Positions 45,315 through 54,126 of a stretch of DNA of 64,000 nt are shown piece after piece. Each line of letters starts with the position of its first letter. Within the stretch, counting starts at the first letter, position 1. The position numbers were made by a program, and so were the translations under genes. The stretch is taken from assembly GCF_022163125.1 (NCBI RefSeq), contig NZ_CP091881.1, positions 1,240,001-1,304,000 on the forward strand, read 5' to 3'. A model generated the notes under the pieces. It did not search any database. It was given only the letters and a program-made list of their open reading frames with translations, and had not been told where the DNA came from. This DNA is from Paenibacillus sp. HWE-109 (GTDB lineage: Bacteria > Bacillota > Bacilli > Paenibacillales > NBRC-103111).

Positions 45315-45357
45315 GCTCGGGCTTGCCTCAAGGTTATTGACTGTGTGACCTAGCCGC

Positions 45358-45400
45358 AAACAAAGCGTCGCCCAGGGAACTGGGCGACGCTTTGTTTGTT
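45358..45400. terminator. Strong terminator between convergent genes
   Basis: AAACAAAGCGTCGCCCAG pairs perfectly with CTGGGCGACGCTTTGTTT (18 pairs) around GGAA. It lies between the small plus-strand gene and the minus-strand FhuF-like gene and, with T-rich flanks on both sides, can serve both. Confidence 0.88.
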
Positions 45401-45413
45401 GTTGGAGTAACCC

Positions 45414-46172
45414 TTAGTGCTTCAACTTCGGGCAGCTGGAACAGTATTCCTCGACACTGGAGACCTCATAGTAGAAGCAGCAGGTTTTGCGAACCCGCGA
45501 AGGACTGGAAACGGATGAAAATGTCGGTTTGCCATAAAAGTGGCTTAACGGGTTTTGTTTTTCCCCGAATAGAGCACCAGGAGCCTGATGAATCAGATAC
45601 TGAAAGTCGGCTCGGGACTGCTCTTGCTGCTCACCCGTTACCCCGATTCGTTTCTCGTATAGCGAGAATACACGAACCGCAACATTTTCCCATAATATCG
45701 ATTTTGGACTATTGGCTAGTCTAGACATGAGCGCTATTAATTTCCCTATATTCCCCGCAAAAAGAGCTTGAATTACCGTATTGCGCCAAATATGCCGTTC
45801 GCCAGCTGAGGGCATGACAGCGTCAATATCGGCAAGACTGACATTCTCCAGCCAAGAGCGACCCGGTGAAGATATAAGCAAGCAATTATCAGCAGATAAA
45901 TCGAGTCCTTTGTTGTACACTGTCATGGCGTACAGCAGCGGAACAGCGGTTAAGGCAGCGTATCTTTTAAAAAACTGCGAAGCTGTGATCATCCTCGATG
46001 GGGACTTTAGAAGTAATGTCAGTCGGTCCAGATAATCGGAACACATCTCCACGTCGAGCAAGTCCAAAGCTCTCACCGAATCAACAGGATGAGTTGCACC
46101 ATATTCACGCAAGCCAAAATGTCGGCTCAAGTAATCCCATTCATCCAGCGCGAGCCGCGACTGCTTGTTCAT
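45414..46172 (-). CDS. FhuF-like ferric siderophore reductase
   Basis: A 252-residue cytosolic protein. The C-terminus carries the four-cysteine cluster of the FhuF family: a CC pair in KTCCFYYE, then CSSCP about eleven residues later, which binds a [2Fe-2S] cluster. The middle part (FFKRYAALTAVPLLYAMTVYN, then IWRNTVIQALFAGN) also fits the family. It would reduce and release iron from imported ferric siderophores. It lies 37 bases downstream of the binding lipoprotein gene on the same strand and likely shares its iron-regulated transcript. Confidence 0.85.
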   Translation of the reverse strand: MNKQSRLALDEWDYLSRHFGLREYGATHPVDSVRALDLLDVEMCSDYLDRLTLLLKSPSRMITASQFFKRYAALTAVPLLYAMTVYNKGLDLSADNCLLISSPGRSWLENVSLADIDAVMPSAGERHIWRNTVIQALFAGNIGKLIALMSRLANSPKSILWENVAVRVFSLYEKRIGVTGEQQEQSRADFQYLIHQAPGALFGEKQNPLSHFYGKPTFSSVSSPSRVRKTCCFYYEVSSVEEYCSSCPKLKH

Positions 46173-46209
46173 ACACCATAACCCCCTAATATTCGTGGTT
46201 CAAAAGGAT

Positions 46210-47214
46210 TTATTTGAGCGCATCAGCGATCTGATCGACAATCAAGTTGATGGCAATAGGTCCATAATAACCGATCCACTGCGCCGTGTTTTCGGCATAA
46301 ACATGTTTGTCCTTAACCGCCTTCAGATTTTTCCAGATCGATGTGTCCTGAAATTTCGTCGTTAGCTCCAGATTCGTATCGTCCTGAAGGAGAAACAGAT
46401 GATCGGCAGCCAATTCCGGGAGAACTTCTAGTGAAATCATGGTACTTGCATCCTTGGCGTTGATTGCCATTTGGGGTGGAGTCAGGCCCAGATCGTCATA
46501 CAGAATCTGTGAGGTTCGATGTGATGTCGTTTGGAGACGAATCATTTTATCTCTAGGCCGGACCAAGGCAACCGTTTGTCCCTTCATTTTAGTTGCCAAT
46601 GCCGTTTTTAGATCGCTTATTTTTTGTTTGTAACCATTAACGATATCTTGTGCCTCTTTCGGCTTATTCAAGATTTGCCCAAACTTCAAGAGTACGGTCT
46701 GCCAATCCTCTGTGCGCTGTAGGATAATCGTCGGTGCGATTTTCACTAAATTATCGTATATCTTATTATGGTAATCCGTTGCGATGATGAGATCCGGTTC
46801 TATGGCAATGATTCCTTCCAGATTAGGTTCCAAATAGGTGCCAAGCAGCGGAATATTACCCATCTTATCGCCCAAATAGGGAGGGAGTCCGTTGTCGGTT
46901 TCGGCTATTACGCTGCCCGCGGGCTTAAAGCCTAGCGCCAGCATTTGATCCGCGAACTGAACGTCCAACACGACAATTTTTTTGGGTACGCTCTTGAGCG
47001 TTAGTTCACCCTTCAGATGCTGAATAGTAACCGGCGCTGCGAGGGCGGGTGTCACCACGGAGTTGCCGTTTGCGGGCTCCGTCGTTTTGGTGGTAGCAGA
47101 ATTCGCCGTTCCTATTCCAGCGTTATTGCTGCCTTGATTTGAACAGGCGCCCAAAAATAAAACCAAACTTATTAACAGGCTAAGGGTCCATGCAAACTTA
47201 ATTTTTGGATACAT
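46210..47214 (-). CDS. Iron-siderophore ABC transporter substrate-binding lipoprotein
   Basis: A 334-residue lipoprotein with a signal peptide ending in LFLGACSNQ. The mature part is a class III periplasmic binding protein fold (FhuD/BtuF/FepB type), with KKIVVLDVQFADQMLALGF near the start, EPDLIIATDYHNKIYDNL, and YYGPIAINLIVDQIADAL at the end. GGAGG lies about seven bases before the ATG. No permease or ATPase genes for this importer are nearby, so it may feed a transporter encoded elsewhere. It is clearly homologous to the C-terminal domain of the regulator at 47400-49187. Confidence 0.93.
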   Translation of the reverse strand: MYPKIKFAWTLSLLISLVLFLGACSNQGSNNAGIGTANSATTKTTEPANGNSVVTPALAAPVTIQHLKGELTLKSVPKKIVVLDVQFADQMLALGFKPAGSVIAETDNGLPPYLGDKMGNIPLLGTYLEPNLEGIIAIEPDLIIATDYHNKIYDNLVKIAPTIILQRTEDWQTVLLKFGQILNKPKEAQDIVNGYKQKISDLKTALATKMKGQTVALVRPRDKMIRLQTTSHRTSQILYDDLGLTPPQMAINAKDASTMISLEVLPELAADHLFLLQDDTNLELTTKFQDTSIWKNLKAVKDKHVYAENTAQWIGYYGPIAINLIVDQIADALK

Positions 47215-47242
47215 ATGATATAATTCCTCCGTTTTTTCTTAT

Positions 47243-47257
47243 TGAGAATGAAACTCA
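47243..47257 (-). promoter_or_regulatory. Fur-box-like palindrome upstream of the siderophore-binding protein gene
   Basis: TGAGAATGAAACTCA is an interrupted palindrome matching about 10 of 14 positions of the Bacillus Fur core TGATAATNATTATCA. It lies 29-43 bases before the start codon of the lipoprotein gene. It could instead be the binding site of the neighbouring AraC/Btr-like regulator. Confidence 0.4.
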
Positions 47258-47337
47258 TCGTCACTTACAACACTATAACGGCTAGTTCCATTATCTTCAA
47301 TGGATATTCGCGCCAATCTCCATGGATTGTGGCGACA

Positions 47338-47388
47338 CAAAAAACACTGCTGCCCGGATCGGAGGATCCGGAAACAACAGTGTTTGTA
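47338..47388 (-). terminator. Terminator of the Btr-like regulator gene
   Basis: CACTGCTG and CCGGATC pair with GATCCGG and CAACAGTG with a small internal mismatch. Read on the minus strand, the stem is followed by a T6 run, directly after the regulator stop codon. Confidence 0.75.
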
Positions 47389-47399
47389 TAAGAAATAGA

Positions 47400-49187
47400 T
47401 TAATTGGCGTCCAAGAAGACTCCCGCGACTTGATCGACCACCTGATTCATCGCGATAGGGCCGTAATAAGCAATCCAAATGCTTGCTTTGGCGTGATAAA
47501 CATGATGCTGCTGCACGGCGCGCAGACTTTTCCATGTAGTCGTGGTCTGGATCTCATCCGACCAAGCTTTAAATTTGTTGTCGGTCAATACGAAGTAATG
47601 ATCCGCATCCAACTCCGGCAAACCCTCCAATGCTATCATTGAACTGGTCCTTTTGCGGTCAACCGCCAGCTTCGGCGGGTGCAGCCCCAGATCGCTGTAT
47701 AGAATGGCCGCAGTACGATGAGCACATGTATGCAGCCTAATGGTATTGTCCCGCGGCCGGATCATCGTTACCGACTGCCCATGCAGCTTGGCTGCGAGCA
47801 GCGATTTCAGCCCGCTGATTTTGTGTTTATACTGCTGTATGACTTGTTCCGCCTCGAGTTTCTTGCCCATAATCCGCCCGAGGGTTCGCAATGTTTCTCG
47901 CCAGTCACGATTTCGTTCGAGCATGACGGTCGGCGCTATATGTGTGAGGCTTTCATAGATGTTCTTCTGGAATTCGGTACAGATGATCAGATCGGGCGCC
48001 AAAGCACGCAGGGCTTCCAGATCGGGTTCATTCAACGTGCCCAAGGCCTGGACCGTACGAAGCTTGCTGATCAGATACTCAGGAAAGCTGTTAAGATACC
48101 CGGTTACCATGACACTGCCAGCCGGCTGTTCACCTAGAGCCAGCATATGGTCCATAAACTGGGGATCCAGCACAGCAATTTTCTCAGGCTGCCGCTGGAG
48201 CAGCAGTTCGCCTCTAAGATGAATGATCGTCCGCAGGGAGCGACGGACAGCAGCATCAAGTGGATCTGACGCCGTATTCTTTACGCTGCTAACTGTTTCT
48301 AGCTTAGGCGTGATCACAGTAGTAACTTTCTCTGGTTCAATATCTCTGGCTTGATGCATCGATTCTCGATACGTGCTTGGAGAAACGCCCGTGTAACGCT
48401 TAAATAATCGGCTAAAATAGTAACTATCTGCATAGCCGACGGCTTCGGCAATAGTCTTGAGCCCTGCATTCGTACGACAAAGTAATTCCTTGGCCTTGTC
48501 TATCCGAATCTGCATCAGGTAATCAATCGGCCCAAGTGCCAGCCGCTTGTTGAACATTCGCTGCATGGTCCGAGAGCTGCAATTCAATAGCGCTGCAAGT
48601 GTGTCTGCGGTGATCGGTTCGGAATAGTGTTCATCCATGTATCTGACAGCCTGCAGCACGATATCCTCTGGTGAAGCCTGCTCCAATCTCAGGTGTTGCA
48701 GTTGTCCCATCAGCTCGCAAATGAACTGATAGAATAATGATTTCGCCTGCAGTTTCGCCATCGCTTCCGGCTGGTCCCATTCTCTCTTCATACGGGACAA
48801 GAAGACGAGCAGCGGAGCAGCATGACTGACCGCAAAACCATATTGGATCTCAAAGGGGTCCGTGCGAGCCAGCAACTGAAGATGATCTTGGCTGCAAGGG
48901 AGCGGTAGAGAGGCCTTATACAGAATAATATAATATTCTAAATGGTCGGTGACGTCTGTGATAGTAAGCACTGTGCCTTTGCCAGCGTGACACACATAGC
49001 CACTCTCCACATGGTGCTCATATCCATCCAGCAGGAGGCGAGCACGACCTTTTATCGTGAATAATAGAGCACTCGACGAAAGCTGGGATGTGTGCAAATA
49101 CTCGCCAATCGGCAGCACCTTCCGCTGCACATCAATTATTCTAAGTGATGCATGGTTCCAAAGTATAAGGTGATTTTCCACAATCAT
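47400..49187 (-). CDS. Btr-like AraC regulator fused to a siderophore-binding domain
   Basis: A 595-residue cytosolic regulator in three parts: an N-terminal cupin-like region (about 1-160), an AraC double helix-turn-helix (about 175-275, LLNCSSRTMQRMFNKR and LKTIAEAVGYADSYYFSR), and a FhuD/BtuF-type binding domain (about 310-590). This is the arrangement of Bacillus Btr, which activates siderophore uptake when it binds the siderophore in the cytosol. The binding domain parallels the lipoprotein at 46210-47214 segment by segment, including shared RPRD.IRL and YYGPIA.N..VDQ motifs. The start is supported by AGGAG, though its spacing is long. Confidence 0.92.
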   Translation of the reverse strand: MIVENHLILWNHASLRIIDVQRKVLPIGEYLHTSQLSSSALLFTIKGRARLLLDGYEHHVESGYVCHAGKGTVLTITDVTDHLEYYIILYKASLPLPCSQDHLQLLARTDPFEIQYGFAVSHAAPLLVFLSRMKREWDQPEAMAKLQAKSLFYQFICELMGQLQHLRLEQASPEDIVLQAVRYMDEHYSEPITADTLAALLNCSSRTMQRMFNKRLALGPIDYLMQIRIDKAKELLCRTNAGLKTIAEAVGYADSYYFSRLFKRYTGVSPSTYRESMHQARDIEPEKVTTVITPKLETVSSVKNTASDPLDAAVRRSLRTIIHLRGELLLQRQPEKIAVLDPQFMDHMLALGEQPAGSVMVTGYLNSFPEYLISKLRTVQALGTLNEPDLEALRALAPDLIICTEFQKNIYESLTHIAPTVMLERNRDWRETLRTLGRIMGKKLEAEQVIQQYKHKISGLKSLLAAKLHGQSVTMIRPRDNTIRLHTCAHRTAAILYSDLGLHPPKLAVDRKRTSSMIALEGLPELDADHYFVLTDNKFKAWSDEIQTTTTWKSLRAVQQHHVYHAKASIWIAYYGPIAMNQVVDQVAGVFLDAN

Positions 49188-49231
49188 AAGTTGATGTCAA
49201 CTCCTAGAAGAGCCTGTCGTCGAAATAGATT

Positions 49232-49262
49232 AAAAAGGCCGCTCTTTGTGAAAGAGGCGGCC
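49232..49262 (-). terminator. Terminator of the tandem-sensor kinase operon
   Basis: AGGCCGCTCTTT pairs with AAAGAGGCGGCCT with one bulge around GTG. On the minus strand it is followed by a T5 run. It separates the kinase gene from the Btr-like regulator gene. Confidence 0.8.
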
Positions 49263-49379
49263 TCTCGAAAAAGTCTACCACGTTTACCAAGCTAGTTCAA
49301 ACCTTATTGACAGCAGGTTGCTCAGATGCACAAAGCTCGTTGGCAGATCGAGGTATCTTACCGTTGAACCAAGCCAGGA

Positions 49380-52274
49380 TTAAATAATGGAATCCATCTC
49401 TGACATATCAGGCAGATGGAGTTGTACAAGCGTTCCTCTGCCCAACTGGCTGTCGATTTCCCAGGTAAAGCTCTCGTTAAAATACAAATGTAATCGCTGG
49501 AACACATTGATCAGCCCAATACCGGATTCGTTAGGCTCCCGGGGATCCGCTTGGATCAATCGCAGACGATGTAATTGCTCCTCGCTCATCCCTGCGCCAT
49601 TATCGAGAATTTCGATATGTATATGGTTTCCTTCGATATACCCTTTGATCATCAGCAGACCGTCCGCTTCTATTGTATCCAGACCGTGTATAATCGCGTT
49701 TTCTACGATGGGCTGTAAAATCAATTTGACGGTTAAGGAATTTTGTAAGGCGTCTGAGACATCCCAAATCACAATGAAACGATTTTTTGCTCTAATTTTT
49801 TGAATCCGCAAATATTGCTCCAGATGGTCTAGTTCCTCTGACATCCGAACTAATCCGCTCTTTTTGCTAATACTTCCTCTGAAAAATTGCCCTAACGCCG
49901 TTGTCATTTCAACGATTTCGTTAGCCCCCTGTCGAAAGGCCATCCATTTAATGGATTCGAGCGTATTGTATAAAAAGTGGGGGTTAATTTGCTGCTGAAG
50001 GGCGTGAAGCTGAGCTTCTTTCTCAAGAAACATGAGCTCCTTCTCGCGGATCTTCGATTGATAATTTTCATGAATTAATTCATTTAAACGCTTGATCATG
50101 TTGTTGAAATGTCGGGCTAGAACGGCAATTTCATCTCGGCCTTTGTGATTCATCCGCACTTCGAAGTTTCCGTCGTTCACTTCATTCATCAAGTCTTGCA
50201 GCTTCCGCAGCGGTTTGCTAATTAGATTTGAGATCAAGGTTGCTGTCAGCATAATCAGGATGCCGAACAGAGCGAAGAAAGCGGCGCTGTACCAGATAAG
50301 GGTAAACAACTTTTTCTTCAATTCATCGGAAGGGACGATACCTACCATTTTTATGCCAAAGTAGGAGGCGGTGTCGTAGAATACCATATAACGTTTATTG
50401 CCAGCATTTTTGAAATAGGAACCGCGCTCCTGCTGCATCATCTCGGAAACGAGGGGGTCTTCCTTCTCTAGCACATGTGAGGTGAGCTCGTCGTTGTCAT
50501 GGGATAGAATGGTGCCGCTAGCATCGATCAGAAAGAAATAACCGGAATCTCCGATGCGAATCGTTCTGTAAATATTGTTCAGCATGTCCTGTTCAACATT
50601 GACGATCAGATATCCAAGCTGGTATCCAAGATTGGATACGCTAGAACTGCTGATTTTTCTGGCAAATGTGAGTACTGGCGTCATATACAAATTGCGATAG
50701 GTACCGATGAGCTGCAACTCACCTGAGCTGTGATCCAGCTTCTCAAAGACACGCGGATCGGTCTTCGAAATCGGAACTGTGCTTGCATACATGCCTGAAT
50801 AAATTCGCTCACGGGTTCGGTTGTAGAGTTCCAGGGAAAGAAACTCCCGTTTCCGCTGCTTGATATTGCCGAATTGAAGCTCGAACATCATGTTATCCGT
50901 TGGCTGTAAAGGAATTGTTTCCGATTTACGCATCGTTTGTTGGACTTCGGGATGATAAATGAGCTGCTGAGTTAAGCGGTCGTAGTTTTTCAGATTATAA
51001 TTGATATTGCGTTTGACTTGTTGTATCGTGCTTTCTGTAAACTGCATCACCTTATTTTGATAATTATCATAATGAACGTATGTCAGCAACAGGACGAACA
51101 GCAAGTTGGGGACAATGGTTGTGAGGATAAAGTAGGCAAGTAACTTGGGGCGCACACGATAATTAGGGAAGATAATCCGCGGTTCAAGAGGCGCGCGTTC
51201 GTTCAGTGCATCAAACCCTGCGGATAATCCCCGTGTTAATTCAAACAACGGCTTGGATAAGGTTCCGGCAAACCAGAACGATAAGATCATGACAAATAGA
51301 AGCGATCCCAGACCGAAAAGGAAGACAAAAGAGTGTGTTCCGCCTTTGCTATTTAAGATGGATGCGATAGGGAATTCGCTCATGAGTTCAAAGGGATAAG
51401 AGGATAGCTGAAAATGAGTAACCAGCACTTTACTTCCGTTTTTTTGAATGATTTTGTATGAAGCATCATCCGATTGCAGGGAAGAAGGGAAGATGGCTTT
51501 ATCCAAGCTATAAGGCTTGTTGCTCCAAATAGGCAAATGTTGATTTGTCAGCAATTGAAGGGTCTCATCGGTGTTTGAGCTATAAAATAATTCTTTAGAG
51601 AACTCAGGGATGTTAAATGTAACCATCATGGTGCCTATCGTTTCATTTTCCAAGCGGATTGTGCGGTAATAAGCAATTTTATGATCAAGCATGTTAGCTA
51701 GCGTTTGTTCGTCCAAGCCTGTGGAGAGCGGTGCACCCGAGGATGTATAGTAAAATGGAACGCCTTCTTGCTGCTTATTTAGATAAGCAGCACTCTCATT
51801 GAGCCAATGCGTATACATAAAGTCCGTTCCCGCATATTTGCCGCCATTATCATATTCATATAGATAGACCAGATTGTTTTTACCTAATACGATAATTTTG
51901 TCGACATAATCATGGTATAACAAGGTGTCATTGATCTCGCTTGTCAGTGTCTGCACCCGCTGTCCAATTTGGATGAAATCGTTTTGCGGGAACGGTTCGT
52001 TGACGGCTTTAAGAATCGAGGCTTCGTTGACTAGCTTGTTCGTATTGGCATCCAGATCTGCGAATAGAGATTTGAAGTAATTAGCTGTTTGCTTAAATTC
52101 ATTGACTTGGTATTCCGCTTTTTCTTGCACGATAAGTCGACTTACGAAGGCTTCAGACAACCAATAAAAGGTGGAGGCTAACGTCAAAGTGAGAAGTACC
52201 GAGCTGAACAGCAGTTTCTTACGAATCGAATGGTTATAGAGAAAGCTTTTTAGAAGCAGCTTCAGACGTTCCAT
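49380..52274 (-). CDS. YesM-type sensor histidine kinase with duplicated sensor region
   Basis: A 964-residue kinase, about 370 residues longer than the YesM-like kinase at 2755. Four transmembrane helices are visible (about 19-43, 315-340, 375-400, 655-686), giving two extracellular sensor regions; the second contains a clear Cache-like core (SDSGYFF-type IGDSGYFFLIDASGTILSHD). A short HAMP-like remnant lies between helices 2 and 3, and a full HAMP follows helix 4. Kinase motifs are His766 in NPHFLYN, the N-box PIVENAIIHG, and DNGAGM. The ribosome binding site is weak (GCGGTG). It is encoded 13 bases after its response regulator gene. The doubled sensor may read two ligands or interact with the binding protein. 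Confidence 0.9.
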   Translation of the reverse strand: MERLKLLLKSFLYNHSIRKKLLFSSVLLTLTLASTFYWLSEAFVSRLIVQEKAEYQVNEFKQTANYFKSLFADLDANTNKLVNEASILKAVNEPFPQNDFIQIGQRVQTLTSEINDTLLYHDYVDKIIVLGKNNLVYLYEYDNGGKYAGTDFMYTHWLNESAAYLNKQQEGVPFYYTSSGAPLSTGLDEQTLANMLDHKIAYYRTIRLENETIGTMMVTFNIPEFSKELFYSSNTDETLQLLTNQHLPIWSNKPYSLDKAIFPSSLQSDDASYKIIQKNGSKVLVTHFQLSSYPFELMSEFPIASILNSKGGTHSFVFLFGLGSLLFVMILSFWFAGTLSKPLFELTRGLSAGFDALNERAPLEPRIIFPNYRVRPKLLAYFILTTIVPNLLFVLLLTYVHYDNYQNKVMQFTESTIQQVKRNINYNLKNYDRLTQQLIYHPEVQQTMRKSETIPLQPTDNMMFELQFGNIKQRKREFLSLELYNRTRERIYSGMYASTVPISKTDPRVFEKLDHSSGELQLIGTYRNLYMTPVLTFARKISSSSVSNLGYQLGYLIVNVEQDMLNNIYRTIRIGDSGYFFLIDASGTILSHDNDELTSHVLEKEDPLVSEMMQQERGSYFKNAGNKRYMVFYDTASYFGIKMVGIVPSDELKKKLFTLIWYSAAFFALFGILIMLTATLISNLISKPLRKLQDLMNEVNDGNFEVRMNHKGRDEIAVLARHFNNMIKRLNELIHENYQSKIREKELMFLEKEAQLHALQQQINPHFLYNTLESIKWMAFRQGANEIVEMTTALGQFFRGSISKKSGLVRMSEELDHLEQYLRIQKIRAKNRFIVIWDVSDALQNSLTVKLILQPIVENAIIHGLDTIEADGLLMIKGYIEGNHIHIEILDNGAGMSEEQLHRLRLIQADPREPNESGIGLINVFQRLHLYFNESFTWEIDSQLGRGTLVQLHLPDMSEMDSII

Positions 52275-52287
52275 GGTGACACCGCTT

Positions 52288-53922
52288 TCAGTAAGTGATG
52301 AAGGATTGACGGTACTCGAGCGGCGTTAATTTGGTGTGGCTTTTGAAGGTCGTAGCGAAATATTTGCGGTCTTGGTAGCCGACTAATTCACCGATTTCAT
52401 AGACCTTTAGATCAATGCGGCGCAGCAATTCCTTCGCTTTTTCCATCCGGCAATTTTTTAAATAGTCGATAAAGTTAATGCCAGTTTCTTTTTTGAATTG
52501 AATGCTGAAATAGCTGGGATTGAGGTAAACGAGTTCAGCCATTTGATTTAAGGTGATTTTTTCGCTGTAATGCTCATCTATATATTTTTTGACTTGCTGG
52601 ACAGCCGAATGAGAGGTCGTTTGCACGTCGTCGTTTATTTGTTTGATTTGCAGGGAAATGTCTGAAAGTAAGCGATCCAACGCCATTTTTAATTGAGACA
52701 AGGTTGGAAATCGTTCTATAAATTCAGTAAAAGGCATATGGAGACTTGCCATGGATTCAAACGAAGCGCCATGCAGATCTAGTCTTCGCTCCAGCATTGT
52801 GAAAAGCGGCAGCAAGTATCGAAGGACGATGGGAAGCTCAGCTCGTTCGGATTCTAGACCACAGCTATTCCAAAATTGCTGAAACTGCAGCAAACTATTG
52901 TCTTGATTCCCCTCCAGAACAGCGTCGAGCAGTTTAGTTTCATAGAGATAGGGATATGTCTTGCGTTCAACTGGATGTCCATCCGCTTGATCCCATAGAA
53001 ACAATCCGCCACGTTCCCAGAAAATGTTTCGCTCCATGATACTTCTTGCTTGCTTGTACGAATCCGGGAAAGAGAGTATGCTCGGATAAACTTCACCAAG
53101 GCCTATGATAGATCGGGAACCTGTCTCCTGTTCAATGGATGATAGGATTTGCTCTAATATCAAAGAAAGCGATCGACGAGGAGGAACAGATGTCGCGTTC
53201 AAATTTAGGAAGACGGCTAGTTCGCCAGCCTTTTTCCTAAGCGTGTAGCTTTGACATTGACCCGCATCGAGATGACGTTCGAGAATAGTGTGGGCCTTCG
53301 TCATCAGATTGGCATTAGGTAAATGACTGTCAGGATTTGCTTGGGTTTCGAGCTTGAGAGCTGCGCAACAATAGTAGGTCGCATTCATTTCAATTTCCAA
53401 TAGGCTCATTTTCTCTTTGGCCTCATGGTATTCAGGCAAGGCATCCTCGATCAATGATTGGAAAAAGTGATCTCTGGCAGCAGGCAAACTACCCGCTAAC
53501 TGATTTTCATAGGATTGCAGTTTTTGCGACGATTGCCGGTCTGCATCCAATTGAAGTTTTAATTTCATTATACTTTCATTAAGGTGCTTTAGGTCCACGG
53601 GTTTCAACAAATATTCAGATACGCCTGCTTGAAGGGCATCACGGGCGTATGTAAATTCTTTGTATCCGGACAAAATGACAATTTTGACATGAGGATAATG
53701 TATGTTAATCTCTCTGCTGAGTTCGATGCCGTCCATAACGGGCATCTTAATATCGGTGAGGACGACATCCACGTCATTCCTCTGCAGGAGGTCGAGCGCT
53801 TGCTTGCCGTTGGCCGCACAACCAATAACCTGGAATTGAAAACGTTCCCAATAATAGGAGTTTAAGCCTTCCCGAATCTCGAATTCATCGTCAACAATCA
53901 TAATTTTATAGGTATCGTTCAT
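52288..53922 (-). CDS. YesN-type response regulator with AraC DNA-binding domain
   Basis: A 544-residue regulator with a receiver domain (about 1-120; acidic pair in IVDDE, phosphoacceptor Asp57 in TDIKMPVMDG, Lys in LLKPVDLKHL), a long linker, and an AraC double helix-turn-helix at the C-terminus (YLNPSYFSIQFKKETG and KVYEIGELVGYQDRKYFA). AAAGGAGTG lies about eight bases before the ATG at 53922, which is preferred to the in-frame start at 53958. It is the first gene of a two-gene operon with the tandem-sensor kinase and is divergent from the binding protein gene at 54127. Confidence 0.93.
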   Translation of the reverse strand: MNDTYKIMIVDDEFEIREGLNSYYWERFQFQVIGCAANGKQALDLLQRNDVDVVLTDIKMPVMDGIELSREINIHYPHVKIVILSGYKEFTYARDALQAGVSEYLLKPVDLKHLNESIMKLKLQLDADRQSSQKLQSYENQLAGSLPAARDHFFQSLIEDALPEYHEAKEKMSLLEIEMNATYYCCAALKLETQANPDSHLPNANLMTKAHTILERHLDAGQCQSYTLRKKAGELAVFLNLNATSVPPRRSLSLILEQILSSIEQETGSRSIIGLGEVYPSILSFPDSYKQARSIMERNIFWERGGLFLWDQADGHPVERKTYPYLYETKLLDAVLEGNQDNSLLQFQQFWNSCGLESERAELPIVLRYLLPLFTMLERRLDLHGASFESMASLHMPFTEFIERFPTLSQLKMALDRLLSDISLQIKQINDDVQTTSHSAVQQVKKYIDEHYSEKITLNQMAELVYLNPSYFSIQFKKETGINFIDYLKNCRMEKAKELLRRIDLKVYEIGELVGYQDRKYFATTFKSHTKLTPLEYRQSFITY

Positions 53923-54011
53923 CGGACTCACTCCTTTGACTCTATCATAATCACGCATTCTATTCGTGTAAAGTAACTTCTAAAGAACTTCCGAGCGATA
54001 TCCACAACAGT

Positions 54012-54038
54012 CAAAAAGATCAAACCTAATCCAAAAAG
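54012..54038 (+). promoter_or_regulatory. Possible YesN-type operator: two CAAAAAG repeats upstream of the 54127 operon
   Basis: CAAAAAG occurs at 54012-54018 and 54032-54038, 20 bases apart, within CAAAAAGATC and CCAAAAAGCATC contexts. The spacing resembles the direct-repeat geometry used by AraC-family activators. Its position about 90-115 bases before the binding protein start, in the region shared with the divergent response regulator gene, is suitable. No binding evidence exists. Confidence 0.3.
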
Positions 54039-54126
54039 CATCCCCTATTTATTTACTCGTATTCCCCCTACAATGAAACTCGTAGCAACACAATACATGT
54101 GGAATTCACAAAATGGAGGCGCTTTT

